Translations under genes and position numbers: made by a program
The notes under the pieces: model-generated
Databases searched by the model: none
Seen by the model: the letters and a program-made list of their open reading frames with translations, nothing else
Told to the model about the DNA's origin: nothing
Source: Microbacterium arborescens
Lineage (GTDB): Bacteria > Actinomycetota > Actinomycetes > Actinomycetales > Microbacteriaceae
DNA: 64,000 nucleotides
Reading direction: 5' to 3'
Assembly (NCBI GenBank): GCA_003339645.1
Contig: QNUV01000099.1
Coordinates: forward strand, 434,001 to 498,000
Shown: positions 21,361 through 34,205 of the stretch, piece after piece
Layout: each line of letters starts with the position of its first letter
Numbering within the stretch: position 1 is the first letter of the stretch

Positions 21361-22809
21361 ATGGCCAGTCATACGCGTGGGGGATCCGGAACGGATGCGT
21401 CGGCGACCCCGACCCCCAGGCGCCTCCCCCTTCGGCTCGTGCGCGCGTGGTGCACGCTGGTCATCGCGTCGTCCATGGCCGGCACGGCATGGCTCATGGC
21501 GGTCGGCGTCGGCGGTTCGGCCGTCGTCGTGGCGGTCACGACCGCCGTGTCGGCGGCGATCTGGCTGATCCAGCGGCCCCGCCGACGGTGGCGGCGTCTC
21601 CCCTGGTTCGCCCTGGCCTATGTCGCGTGGGCGGTCCTCTCGCTGCTGTGGACGGAATGGCCGCGCGCGACCGCGATGACGCTCGCGCTGCTGCTGGCCA
21701 CGACGGCGCAGGCGATCTTCGTCGCCTCCGTCCTCACGGGGCGCCAGATCATCGAGGCGATCGCCGCGGCGGTGAAGTGGATGCTGGCCCTCTCGCTCGC
21801 CTTCGAGCTCTGGGTCTCGCTCGTCTGGCAGGGACCGATCCTGCCGGGATTCGTCCGCCCGGGGCCCGACTTCACCGGCGATCCGATCATGTTCTGGTCG
21901 CGCGACAAGCTCTTCACGGACGACCGCATCCAGGGGATCTTCGGCAACGCCAACTCTCTCGCCTACATCGCGCTCCTCGGACTCGTCGTGTTCGGGCTGC
22001 AGATCAACACCCGCGCCGGCCGGCGCGGACCGCTCGTGGTCTGGTCGCTGCTGGCCGCGTTCTGCTTCTGGCGCGGCTCATCCGCGACGGCGGCGATGTG
22101 TGCGATCGCGATCGCGATCGTCATCGTCGTGGTGCTGCTCATGCGGCGCGCGCGAACGGCACGGACGCGCCGCGTCCTCTACATCGTCTTCACCGTCACA
22201 GGCCTCGCCCTCATCACGTCGCTGTGGATCGCGCGAGAAGCCCTCTTCGAGATGCTGGGGCGCTCCTCCGATCTGAGCGGTCGCAAGGAGATCTGGGCGA
22301 CCGTGGGCGAGCGCTTCGCGGAGAGCCCGATCATCGGCTGGGGTTACTCCGTGCCGTGGGTGCCCACCGACCCGTTCTTCGACGGATGGATCGTCGACCG
22401 GGGCGTCACGGTGATGCAGGCGCACAGCACCTGGTTCGACGTCGCGATGCAGCTGGGCGTCGTCGGGGTGCTCCTCTTCGCCGTCGCCCTCGGCGCGTTC
22501 ACCTGGCGTGCGTGGTTCCTCGCGCTCGGCCGCATCCCCCGTCCCGGCGACGCACGGGAGCCCCGGTCGCGTCTGCTGCTCATCCCCGCGCTCGTCGCGA
22601 CGATCCTGCTCGTCCAGAGCATCACCGAGTCGTCGCCGCTGCTCAATTGGGGCTGGTTCCTGCTCGTCATGCTCGCCTTCGCGATCAAGCAGGCCCCCGC
22701 CTCCGTGCGCGGCACGCCCGTGCGACGTCGATCGACGCTGGCCGCCGCGTGGCCGCTCGAAGGCGGGGCCCCGATCGAGCGCGGCGCGCCCGTGGAAGGC
22801 GCGGCGTGA
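21361..22809 (+). CDS. O-antigen ligase/polymerase-like membrane protein 2
   Basis: 482 residues with the same helix pattern and loop motifs as the preceding gene: RPGPDFTGDPIMFWSRDKLF, QGIFGNANSLAYIALLG, GRSSDLSGRKEIWATV and PIIGWGYSVPWVP. The ATG at 21361 is preferred; an upstream in-frame ATG at 21325 would overlap the gap and has no better signal. The stop overlaps the next start (GTGA). A hydrophilic tail follows the last helix. A paralogue, probably with a different or redundant step in the same pathway. Confidence 0.85.
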   Translation: MASHTRGGSGTDASATPTPRRLPLRLVRAWCTLVIASSMAGTAWLMAVGVGGSAVVVAVTTAVSAAIWLIQRPRRRWRRLPWFALAYVAWAVLSLLWTEWPRATAMTLALLLATTAQAIFVASVLTGRQIIEAIAAAVKWMLALSLAFELWVSLVWQGPILPGFVRPGPDFTGDPIMFWSRDKLFTDDRIQGIFGNANSLAYIALLGLVVFGLQINTRAGRRGPLVVWSLLAAFCFWRGSSATAAMCAIAIAIVIVVVLLMRRARTARTRRVLYIVFTVTGLALITSLWIAREALFEMLGRSSDLSGRKEIWATVGERFAESPIIGWGYSVPWVPTDPFFDGWIVDRGVTVMQAHSTWFDVAMQLGVVGVLLFAVALGAFTWRAWFLALGRIPRPGDAREPRSRLLLIPALVATILLVQSITESSPLLNWGWFLLVMLAFAIKQAPASVRGTPVRRRSTLAAAWPLEGGAPIERGAPVEGAA

Positions 22810-24152
22810 AGACTCCGCCGGCGCTGTCCACCTCGTGGATCGTCCGCACCCTCGACTCCGCCGCCTTCGCGCAGGCATTCGCACACACCGCGATCGCCGC
22901 GGTCTTCGCGCAGCACCTCGTCGAGCGGACGGCGGGCCGGGTCACCTGGCTCACCGTGATCGCGGGGCTGTGCGTGGTCGGGGCGGCCGTGCTCCTGGTC
23001 CGCCGTCGCGAATTCACCCTCGTGCGGCTGATCCCATCGACCCTCGTGGTCTTCCTGGGCTGGGCGCTGGCGAGCGTCACCTGGACCACCGACACCTCCG
23101 GCACCCTCGCCGGATGGCTCTCGCTCGCGTCGATCGCGTTCCTCGCCGTCGTCATCGCGAACACACGCGACACGCTGCAGACGGTCCGCGCGCTGGCCGA
23201 CGTGTTCCGCGTGCTCCTGGTGCTGTCGCTGGCGCTCGAGCTGCTCTCGGGCGTGTTCTTCGACATGCCGTTCACCTTCCTCGGCATCGAAGGCGACATC
23301 GCCGCCCTCGGACCGGTCCAGGGCGTCTTCGGCACCCGCAACTCGCTCGGCTTCATCGCGGTCCTGGCGTTGATCACCTTTTACATCGAATGGCGGACGG
23401 TGTCGGTGCGCACCGGCGTCTCGCTCTTCTCGGCGGTGCTGGCCGCGCTCCTCGCCGCGCTCTCGGACTCCCCCACCGTGCTCGTCCTCGCCGTCGCCAC
23501 GGGGATCGCGACGGCGGCGCTCGGCCTCGTCCGACGCACACGCCGCGGGCTGCGGCGGACGGTGCAGTCCATCCTCGGCGCGACCGTCGTCGTCGGTGCG
23601 CTGGTCGGGTACCTCTTCCGCGAACGCATCATCGCCTGGATCGGAGCGGGCACCGACTTCTCGATCCGCGCCGAGCTCTGGGACCAGATCGCCTCGTTCG
23701 TCCGGGTCGAGCCCGTGCGCGGGTGGGGCTGGTTCGGCACGTGGTCGCGGACTGACTTCCCCTTCAACGCGATCAACTTCGCGCTCGGGGATCGTCACAC
23801 CTCGGCGTTGAACGCCTACGTGGACGTCGTCCTGCAGCTCGGGTGGGTCGGTCTTCTCATCTTCATCGCGTTCGCCGGCCTGGCTTTGGGACGCGCCTGG
23901 CTCGTCGCGAGCGAGCGTCGGTCGATCCTCTACGCCTGGACGCCGCTCATCCTCGTGACGGTGCTCGTCGATGCCCTGTTCGAGAGCTTCCCTCTCCACG
24001 GGTACGGCTGGCTGATGCTCGTCCTCTGCGCCCTGCGCGCCGGGCAATCGAGGTCCTGGCGGGAGAACATCCGGGAAGCCGCGCGGCCGGCATCGCCCGC
24101 GAGCGGACTGCCCGACGACACCTCGACGGGAACGCACGGCATCGCACGGTAG
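22806..24152 (+). CDS. O-antigen ligase/polymerase-like membrane protein 3 (divergent)
   Basis: 448 residues, multi-pass. It keeps the family landmarks QGVFGTRNSLGFIAVL, GTDFSIRAELWDQI and VRGWGWFGTWSRTDF but is much less similar to the first two. GTG start inside the previous stop (GTGA), so it is translationally coupled. The stop codon TAG forms the first half of the -10 box of the next gene. Its divergence suggests a different substrate from proteins 1 and 2. Confidence 0.83.
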   Translation: MKTPPALSTSWIVRTLDSAAFAQAFAHTAIAAVFAQHLVERTAGRVTWLTVIAGLCVVGAAVLLVRRREFTLVRLIPSTLVVFLGWALASVTWTTDTSGTLAGWLSLASIAFLAVVIANTRDTLQTVRALADVFRVLLVLSLALELLSGVFFDMPFTFLGIEGDIAALGPVQGVFGTRNSLGFIAVLALITFYIEWRTVSVRTGVSLFSAVLAALLAALSDSPTVLVLAVATGIATAALGLVRRTRRGLRRTVQSILGATVVVGALVGYLFRERIIAWIGAGTDFSIRAELWDQIASFVRVEPVRGWGWFGTWSRTDFPFNAINFALGDRHTSALNAYVDVVLQLGWVGLLIFIAFAGLALGRAWLVASERRSILYAWTPLILVTVLVDALFESFPLHGYGWLMLVLCALRAGQSRSWRENIREAARPASPASGLPDDTSTGTHGIAR

Positions 24153-24155
24153 GAT
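24150..24155 (+). promoter_or_regulatory. -10 element TAGGAT overlapping a stop codon
   Basis: TAGGAT ends seven bases before the GTG at 24163, giving a leaderless start; its TAG is the stop codon of the upstream gene. Confidence 0.55.
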
Positions 24156-24162
24156 CGGGCCG

Positions 24163-25134
24163 GTGAGCGCGCAGGTTTTCGACCCGACATCGGCGAGCAT
24201 CGCCATCGTCACTTTCAACCGCTCCGCGCTCCTGTCGCGGCTGCTCGAGAGCATCGTCCGGATGGATCCGAAGCCCGGGCGCGTGGTGATCGTCGACAAC
24301 GCGTCGACCGACGACACGACATCCGTCGTCGAGTCGTTCCGCGATCGGCTGGGGACCCAGCTGGAGTACCGGCGACTCGAGACGAACACGGGCGGGTCCG
24401 GCGGATTCAGCGAGGGCGTGCGCGTGGCGTACGAGCTGGGCTCCGAGTGGATCTGGCTCATGGATGACGACGTCGAGGTGCTTCCCGACGGGCTCGCCAA
24501 GATGGGTCGCTGGGCGCCGCGCTTCCGCAGCATCCAGGGCCGCCGGTACGACTACGACGGCAGCGAGTTCTACTGGCAGTACCGCATCGCCGAGCGCATG
24601 GGCATCCCGATCCCCTTCGCCCCCGCCGGGTTCGGCGAGTCGGGATACAAGGAGATGAACTCCGGTTGCTTCGAGGGGATGTTCATCCACCGCGACATCG
24701 TGGCCCGCATCGGCCTGCCCGATCCGCGCTTCTTCATCTACTGGGACGACCAGCTCTACGGCTGGCTCGCCTCCCGCATCACGACGTCGGTCATCGTCGA
24801 CGAGTTCGTCCTGCGCCGCACGCGTGAGATCCGCCAGTGGGACATGGGCATCCGACACATGAACGCCTCGAGCAACGCCTACCGGTACTACATCATGCGC
24901 AACCGGGCGCACATCAAGCAGTACTACCGGACCAAGGGCGTGTACAACCCGGTGCTGTTCGGTCTCGGGACGACGCTGACCTTCGGCAAGGAGCTCATCC
25001 GACTCTTCCTCGTCGAGCGCACCGTGCGCGGCACGTCCAACCTCTTCCGCGGCCTCCGCGACGGCCGGCGCATCTCGCGCGACCGCACCTGGCAGCCGAT
25101 GCAGCCGCTGATGGATCAGACCGCGCCGTTGTGA
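24163..25134 (+). CDS. GT2 glycosyltransferase, galactofuranosyltransferase GlfT1-like
   Basis: 323 residues. GT-A fold with IAIVTFNRSALLSRLLES at the start, DNASTDD, NTGGSGGF, and the metal-binding DDD at residues 101-103 (WIWLMDDDVEVLP). A second region NSGCFEGMFIHRDIVARIGL plus FFIYWDDQLYGWL is like the acceptor side of galactofuranosyltransferases. GlfT1 enzymes add the first Galf residues to a polyprenyl-linked primer. UDP-Galf would come from glf at 28693-29829. The 3' end overlaps the convergent ABC gene by 19 bases. Sugar specificity is inferred. Confidence 0.8.
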   Translation: MSAQVFDPTSASIAIVTFNRSALLSRLLESIVRMDPKPGRVVIVDNASTDDTTSVVESFRDRLGTQLEYRRLETNTGGSGGFSEGVRVAYELGSEWIWLMDDDVEVLPDGLAKMGRWAPRFRSIQGRRYDYDGSEFYWQYRIAERMGIPIPFAPAGFGESGYKEMNSGCFEGMFIHRDIVARIGLPDPRFFIYWDDQLYGWLASRITTSVIVDEFVLRRTREIRQWDMGIRHMNASSNAYRYYIMRNRAHIKQYYRTKGVYNPVLFGLGTTLTFGKELIRLFLVERTVRGTSNLFRGLRDGRRISRDRTWQPMQPLMDQTAPL

Positions 25135-25859
25135 TCCTCGTTGTACCGGTCGAGCACGTCTCCGATCGGTCCATCGAGTACCAAACCGCCCTTGTCCAGG
25201 TAGAGACCGCGCTGGCAGAAACGCCTCAGGTCCTTCTCGTTGTGGCTGACGAAGAAGAGCGTCCGCCCCTCGGCGAGCAACTCGTCGATGCGCTTGTAGC
25301 ACTTGGCGCGGAATGCCCGGTCGCCGACGGCGAGCACCTCGTCGACGAGGAGGATCGGTTCGTCGAGCTGCGACACCACGGAGAACGCCAGGCGTACCTT
25401 CATACCGTTCGAGAGATGCTTGTACGGGGTGTCGACGAAGTCCGCGATCTCGGCGAACTGGATGATGTCATCGAATCGGCGGTTGACCTCGGCCTTCGAC
25501 ATCCCGTGCAAACCGGCTGTGAGGCGGACGTTCTCCCGCACGGTGAGGTCGCCCACGAAGCCGCCCGTGATCTCGATCAGCGGTGCGACGCCGCCGTGCA
25601 CCTCGACACGACCCTCATCCGGCAGCAGGACGCCGGCGACGAGCTTGAGGAGCGTGGACTTGCCCTGCCCGTTGCGCCCGACGACGCCGATCGACTCGCC
25701 CGGCTCGACCGAGAACGAGACATCCCGAAGCGCCCAGAACTCGCCGGGCCTGCTGCGGCGGGACGCACCGCCGAACAGATCCTTCACGTTGCGTCGCCCG
25801 CGCCGGTTGCGGCGGAAACGGACGCCGAGGTCGCGCACCTCGATCGCGAGTCCCGTCAT
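25116..25859 (-). CDS. Polysaccharide ABC exporter ATPase, Wzt/TagH-like (pair 1)
   Basis: 247 residues. ABC ATPase with Walker A GVVGRNGQGKSTLLK, signature LSNGMKVRLAFSVV, Walker B EPILLVDEVLAVGDRAF and the H-loop FVSHNEKD. The short form lacks the C-terminal carbohydrate-binding domain seen in some Wzt proteins. The start at 25859 shares one base with the permease stop (TGATG). With the upstream permease it forms a complete transporter for lipid-linked glycan. Confidence 0.9.
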   Translation of the reverse strand: MTGLAIEVRDLGVRFRRNRRGRRNVKDLFGGASRRSRPGEFWALRDVSFSVEPGESIGVVGRNGQGKSTLLKLVAGVLLPDEGRVEVHGGVAPLIEITGGFVGDLTVRENVRLTAGLHGMSKAEVNRRFDDIIQFAEIADFVDTPYKHLSNGMKVRLAFSVVSQLDEPILLVDEVLAVGDRAFRAKCYKRIDELLAEGRTLFFVSHNEKDLRRFCQRGLYLDKGGLVLDGPIGDVLDRYNEDHNGAV

Positions 25860-26671
25860 CACAGCTCCTTCAGCACCGGACGCTCGAGGCGTGAGAACAC
25901 GAGGAGGCCGAGCCCCAAGATCAGGATGCTGGTGACGGCGCCGACGATCACCGACAGCGTGTCCCATTGATCGGGGAAGAACCCCACGCGGTAGAGCGTG
26001 AAGATACCGGCCAGCGGATTGAACGCCCCGAGTTCCTTGAAGACGCCCGGCAGGTCGGCCACGCCGTAGATGATCGGCGAAGCGTAGAAGAGCGCACGGA
26101 GGACGAGCCGCGTGGTGCGCTCCAGATCGCCCCAGAGGACGCAGAGCGGGGCGACGATGAGCCCCAATCCCAGCAGCAGGATCACCTGCAGTACGACGGC
26201 CACGGGGAACAGCAGAAGAGCCGGGTTCACCGTCGCACCGCCGAAGATCGCGAACATCGCGAGCACCGGGAGCGAGAAGAGGAACTCGATGCCCTTGCTC
26301 AGAACGATGCGTCCCACCCAGATCGAGCGAGGGATGGAGGTCGACCGCACCAGTCGCGCGTCCTTGTTGAAGGCGCGCGTGAAGTCGGTGACCGCCGAGT
26401 TGAACCACACCCAGGGCAGCAGAGCGGTGATGAGAAAGACGATGTACGGGTTCTCGCCGACATCCCGATGGAAGACCTGCGTGAAGACGAACCAGTAGAT
26501 TCCGCTCATGACGAGGGGATCGAGGACCGACCACAGGTACCCGAGCGCGCTCGTGGAGTACCGCACCCGCAGGTCGCGCGCCGACAGCAGCCACAGAGAG
26601 TGGAAGTAGCGCCGCGGCGATCCGGGGGCGCCGACGACGGCGGGACTCACGCGTTCGATCCTACGGCGCAC
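25859..26671 (-). CDS. ABC-2 type polysaccharide export permease (pair 1)
   Basis: 270 residues with six hydrophobic helices, typical of Wzm/TagG. Early residues DLRVRYSTSALGYLWSVLDP are the family's amphipathic N-terminal signature. The gene ends where the ATPase starts and begins next to the acyltransferase stop, so glf, the acyltransferase, permease and ATPase read as one operon on the minus strand. Confidence 0.9.
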   Translation of the reverse strand: MRRRIERVSPAVVGAPGSPRRYFHSLWLLSARDLRVRYSTSALGYLWSVLDPLVMSGIYWFVFTQVFHRDVGENPYIVFLITALLPWVWFNSAVTDFTRAFNKDARLVRSTSIPRSIWVGRIVLSKGIEFLFSLPVLAMFAIFGGATVNPALLLFPVAVVLQVILLLGLGLIVAPLCVLWGDLERTTRLVLRALFYASPIIYGVADLPGVFKELGAFNPLAGIFTLYRVGFFPDQWDTLSVIVGAVTSILILGLGLLVFSRLERPVLKEL

Positions 26672-30810
<4,139 letters not shown>

Positions 30811-30842
30811 TGTGGGCTCCGATCTGAGACCTGGGAGTCACG

Positions 30843-31979
30843 ATGACCGAACACGTCCTCATCACCGGCGGCGCCGGGTTCATCGGCAGCCGGCTGGCGC
30901 GACGTCTCTCATCGGAAGGACATCGTGTCACCGTCCTGGACTCGCTCATCGCGCAGGTCCACGGCGACCACCCCGACACGACCTCTCCGCTCCTTCGGTC
31001 GTTGGATGGGGTCGCGACGGTCACCCGCGGCTCGGTCACGTCGCCCGACGATCTCGCCCGAGCGCTCTCGGGGGTGACTGCGGTGGTTCACCTCGCCGCC
31101 GAAACCGGCACCGGTCAATCGATGTATGAAATCGATCGCTACGTCGAGGTCAACACGGGGGGCACCGCCAAGCTCCTCGATCTCCTCGCCAACACGGAGC
31201 ATTCCGTTCGTCGAATCGTGATCGCCTCGTCCCGGTCCATCTACGGGGAGGGCGCCTATCGAACGATCGACGGGCGCGTCGTGTACCCGCCCCACCGAGC
31301 TGACGCCGATATGGCTATGGGCGACTTCGACGTGCACGTCGAGGGTGAGGGGCAGCTCGAGCTGATCCCGACAGACGAATCGGCGAAGCTGCATCCCTCT
31401 AGTGTCTACGGGATCACGAAGCAGATGCAGGAAGCCCTCGTCATGACGGTGGCTCCGACGATCGGCATCGAGCCGGTCGCTCTCCGCTACCAAAACGTGT
31501 ACGGGCCGGGTCAGTCGCTCAAGAACCCCTATACGGGAATCCTTTCGATCTTCTCGACGCTCATCCGCCAGGGTAAGGAGATCAATGTCTTCGAAGACGG
31601 GCTCGAATCACGAGACTTCGTCTACATCGACGACGTCGTCGAAGCGACCTATCTGGCGACGACGTCGCCCGCTGCGGCCGGCGGTGTCTTCAATGTGGGT
31701 TCCGGCGTGGCCACGACAGTCCTCGAGGTCGTCGAGGCGCTGACCGAGGCCTACGGCCGCGATATCCCGACTCGCGTCTCTGGCAATTACCGACTCGGCG
31801 ACATCCGCCACAACGTGGCCGATACGACGCGCCTTCGCGATGTTCTCGGGTTCACGCCATCGGTGCCGTTCTCCGAGGGAGTGAAGCGATTCGCCGAGTG
31901 GGTCCTCACCGAGCCCGTCGAGGGCGACAACTATCAGAAGTCGCTCGACGAGATGGCCGCGAAGAACCTGTTGAAGTGA
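30843..31979 (+). CDS. SDR-type nucleotide-sugar epimerase, probably dTDP-rhamnose 4-epimerase-like
   Basis: 378 residues. The NAD-binding GGAGFIG is at 9-15 and the catalytic pair in SVYGITK is Tyr189 and Lys193. The segment ALRYQNVYGPGQSL, followed by NPYTGIL and FEDGLESRDFVY, resembles dTDP-L-rhamnose 4-epimerases (memory-based) more than GalE. If so it would convert dTDP-rhamnose from the rml genes to dTDP-6-deoxytalose. UDP-glucose 4-epimerase remains the alternative. It overlaps the next start (GTGA). Confidence 0.78.
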   Translation: MTEHVLITGGAGFIGSRLARRLSSEGHRVTVLDSLIAQVHGDHPDTTSPLLRSLDGVATVTRGSVTSPDDLARALSGVTAVVHLAAETGTGQSMYEIDRYVEVNTGGTAKLLDLLANTEHSVRRIVIASSRSIYGEGAYRTIDGRVVYPPHRADADMAMGDFDVHVEGEGQLELIPTDESAKLHPSSVYGITKQMQEALVMTVAPTIGIEPVALRYQNVYGPGQSLKNPYTGILSIFSTLIRQGKEINVFEDGLESRDFVYIDDVVEATYLATTSPAAAGGVFNVGSGVATTVLEVVEALTEAYGRDIPTRVSGNYRLGDIRHNVADTTRLRDVLGFTPSVPFSEGVKRFAEWVLTEPVEGDNYQKSLDEMAAKNLLK

Positions 31980-33070
31980 CCGGTTCGCGCTGGCGCCCGT
32001 ACCCGTACCGGGACAACAGCCTGAATCTGTTCCGGCTCGTGCTGGCGGCGCTCGTCCTGGTCGCACACTCGTACTACATCTACGGCGCCGGAGACGGACC
32101 GCATCTTCATGGCGAGAACCTCGGCGGCTGGGCGGTCGCGGGATTCTTCGTCCTGAGCGGGTTCCTCATCACCCGCAGCAGGATGAGAACGGAAGCGGGG
32201 CCCTACCTCCTGCATCGGATCGCGCGGATCTTCCCGGCGTTCATCGTCTGCCTCCTGGTGATCGCTTTCGTCTTCGGGCCTATCGCGATGCTGCTGGAGC
32301 GCGGTTCCCTCAGCGGATACTTCAGCACACCGACGACTCCGTTCCAGTACGTCTGGAGCAACCTAACGCTCTACATCGACAGCTACACGATCGGGTCCAC
32401 TCTCGAATCCGTCCCGTACCCGGGAGTGTGGAACGGCTCCCTGTGGACGCTGTTCTACGAATTCGCGTGCTACATCATCGTGTGGGTGCTCGGTGGCCTC
32501 GCGCTCTTCCGCCGTAACGCTGTCCTCCTCGCCGGCGTCTTCATCCTGAGCCTGGCTGTATGGATTCTCCTCCCGACCCTCGAGCGGTTGGGGCTCGATG
32601 AGAGTTTCGGTCTGCTCTCCAAGCTGGCGCCCTTCTTTTTCGGCGGAGCGCTCGTTTACTTCCTCATCGACAGGCGGGGCCTCAACACCACTGTCGCCCT
32701 CATCGCGCTGGCTGCGTCGACATTGTTGATCGCGTTCGTCCCTCGATGGGGAGGCCAAGCGGCGGCGCCGTTTCTCGCCTACGGCCTGCTGTGGCTGTCT
32801 ACCGTCGTTCCCCAGCCCCGATGGATCGCCCGCAACGACGTCAGCTACGGCTTCTACATCTACGCCTGGCCCGTACAACAACTCGTCATCCTCTGCGGTG
32901 GTGCGGCCCTGGGCCTTCCGCTGTACATGGTCGCGGCCGGCGCGATCACCCTCGTGTTGGCCTGGGCGAGCTGGGTCGCCGTCGAACGGCCTGCGATGCT
33001 TCGGGTACGTCCACGCGGGGGGCACCTCCGGCCGCCGGAGACACTCGTCGGACCCTCGCGTGCGGCGTGA
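31976..33070 (+). CDS. Acyltransferase-3 family membrane protein
   Basis: 364 residues, about ten transmembrane helices. The early DNSLNLFRLVLAALVLVAHS carries the catalytic His, and VAGFFVLSGFLITRS is the second family motif. There is no SGNH domain, unlike the 26672-28714 gene. The GTG start overlaps the epimerase stop by four bases, so they are coupled. Likely O-acylates a sugar in the same glycan; the acyl group is unknown. Confidence 0.85.
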   Translation: MTGSRWRPYPYRDNSLNLFRLVLAALVLVAHSYYIYGAGDGPHLHGENLGGWAVAGFFVLSGFLITRSRMRTEAGPYLLHRIARIFPAFIVCLLVIAFVFGPIAMLLERGSLSGYFSTPTTPFQYVWSNLTLYIDSYTIGSTLESVPYPGVWNGSLWTLFYEFACYIIVWVLGGLALFRRNAVLLAGVFILSLAVWILLPTLERLGLDESFGLLSKLAPFFFGGALVYFLIDRRGLNTTVALIALAASTLLIAFVPRWGGQAAAPFLAYGLLWLSTVVPQPRWIARNDVSYGFYIYAWPVQQLVILCGGAALGLPLYMVAAGAITLVLAWASWVAVERPAMLRVRPRGGHLRPPETLVGPSRAA

Positions 33071-33087
33071 CCGCCTGCCGGTCTTGC

Positions 33088-33093
33088 TAGCCT
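33088..33093 (+). promoter_or_regulatory. -10 element TAGCCT of the GT4 gene
   Basis: TAGCCT lies eight bases before the GTG at 33102 but only two before the GTG at 33096, so it supports 33102 as the true start. Confidence 0.5.
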
Positions 33094-33101
33094 GAGTGAT
33101 C

Positions 33102-34205
33102 GTGCCCCGCGTCTTCGTCGATCTGCTGTCCTACACCGGAACCAAGGGTGGGATGGAAACCTATACCCGTGAGCTCTACCGCGCTGCGGGAGCCCTCGCG
33201 CCGGACTGGGAATTCATCGGCTACGTCAGTCGTGAAGGCGCGCAGCTCGATCTCTCGTGGTTCCCAGGCCGGATCATCCCCTCCGGCATAAGCGGGGAGA
33301 ATCGTTTCCATTGGGCATGGGGTGAACTCACCCAGGTATCGCGCGCTGCCCGTGCCGAGCGCGCGGACCTGATCCACGCCCCCGCGACGCTCGGCCCACG
33401 ACGGTCGTCGATGCCCACCGTGGTGACCATGCACGACATGCTGTACTGGAGCCATCCCCAGTACATGTCCACTCCGCTGTACACCCGCCCGGTCCGATGG
33501 ATGGAGAAGGTCGCCGCGTCCAACGCAGCGCGCGTCGTGACGATCAGCCCGGACTCGGCCGCGGAGATCCAGAAATACCTCGGTGTGCCCGGAGACCGTC
33601 TCGACGTCATTCCCCTCGCCGGTGGCGACGCGCCCCACGTCGACCGTTCGCGCAGCACGGCCGAGGCGCCCATGATCCTCGCCATGGGCAACCGGCGTCC
33701 GCACAAGAACTGGAAAGCACTCGTCCACGCGATCGCGTTGATCGCGCCGGAGAAGCGGCCTCATCTCGTCATCACCGGGGGGCGCGGCGACGACCCGCTC
33801 CGCCCCGTCGTGGACAGCCTCGGTGTATCGGCCCACGTGACACTCGAAGGGTGGGTGTCCGACGACCGGGTGCTCGATCTCTACGGACGAGCGACCGCGC
33901 TGGCCATCCCGTCATACGCGGAAGGGTTCTCGCTGCCGGCTCTGGAATCCATGGCCGCGGGTATCCCCACTCTCCTCAGCGACATTGGAGTCCATCGTTT
34001 CGTCGCCGGTGATGCCGCCGCCTACTTCGCACCCGATGACCATGCAGGTCTGGCGCGCCTGATCGAGAGCGTCGTCGAGGACGCGGATCTGCGCGATCGC
34101 CTCGTCAGAGCGGGGCGCGCGCGGGCTGCCGAGTTCACCTGGGAGCGCACCGCGCGGGAGACGCTTGGGAGCTTCCGCGAGGCGCTTACGCCGAGTGCGC
34201 GATAG
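33102..34205 (+). CDS. GT4 family glycosyltransferase (WbpY/mannosyl-like)
   Basis: 367 residues, GT-B fold. N-terminal VFVDLLSYTGTKGGMETYTREL and VVTMHDMLYW are acceptor-side motifs. The C-terminal donor-binding half has ILAMGNRRPHKNW, the EGWVSDDRVLDLY loop and SYAEGFSLPALESMAAGIP with the catalytic Glu pair of GT4. Start choice: GTG at 33102. The 3' end overlaps the flippase gene on the other strand by 20 bases. Sugar unknown; mannose or rhamnose are possible. Confidence 0.85.
   Translation: MPRVFVDLLSYTGTKGGMETYTRELYRAAGALAPDWEFIGYVSREGAQLDLSWFPGRIIPSGISGENRFHWAWGELTQVSRAARAERADLIHAPATLGPRRSSMPTVVTMHDMLYWSHPQYMSTPLYTRPVRWMEKVAASNAARVVTISPDSAAEIQKYLGVPGDRLDVIPLAGGDAPHVDRSRSTAEAPMILAMGNRRPHKNWKALVHAIALIAPEKRPHLVITGGRGDDPLRPVVDSLGVSAHVTLEGWVSDDRVLDLYGRATALAIPSYAEGFSLPALESMAAGIPTLLSDIGVHRFVAGDAAAYFAPDDHAGLARLIESVVEDADLRDRLVRAGRARAAEFTWERTARETLGSFREALTPSAR

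Noticed and set aside
21447-22805. Frame upstream of the third ligase-like gene, giving a 901-residue protein
   Set aside because: The first 450 residues are an out-of-frame reading of the second ligase gene; true homology starts at 22806.
25860-26594. N-terminal extension of ABC ATPase pair 1
   Set aside because: It is an out-of-frame reading of the permease gene; conserved sequence starts at 25859.
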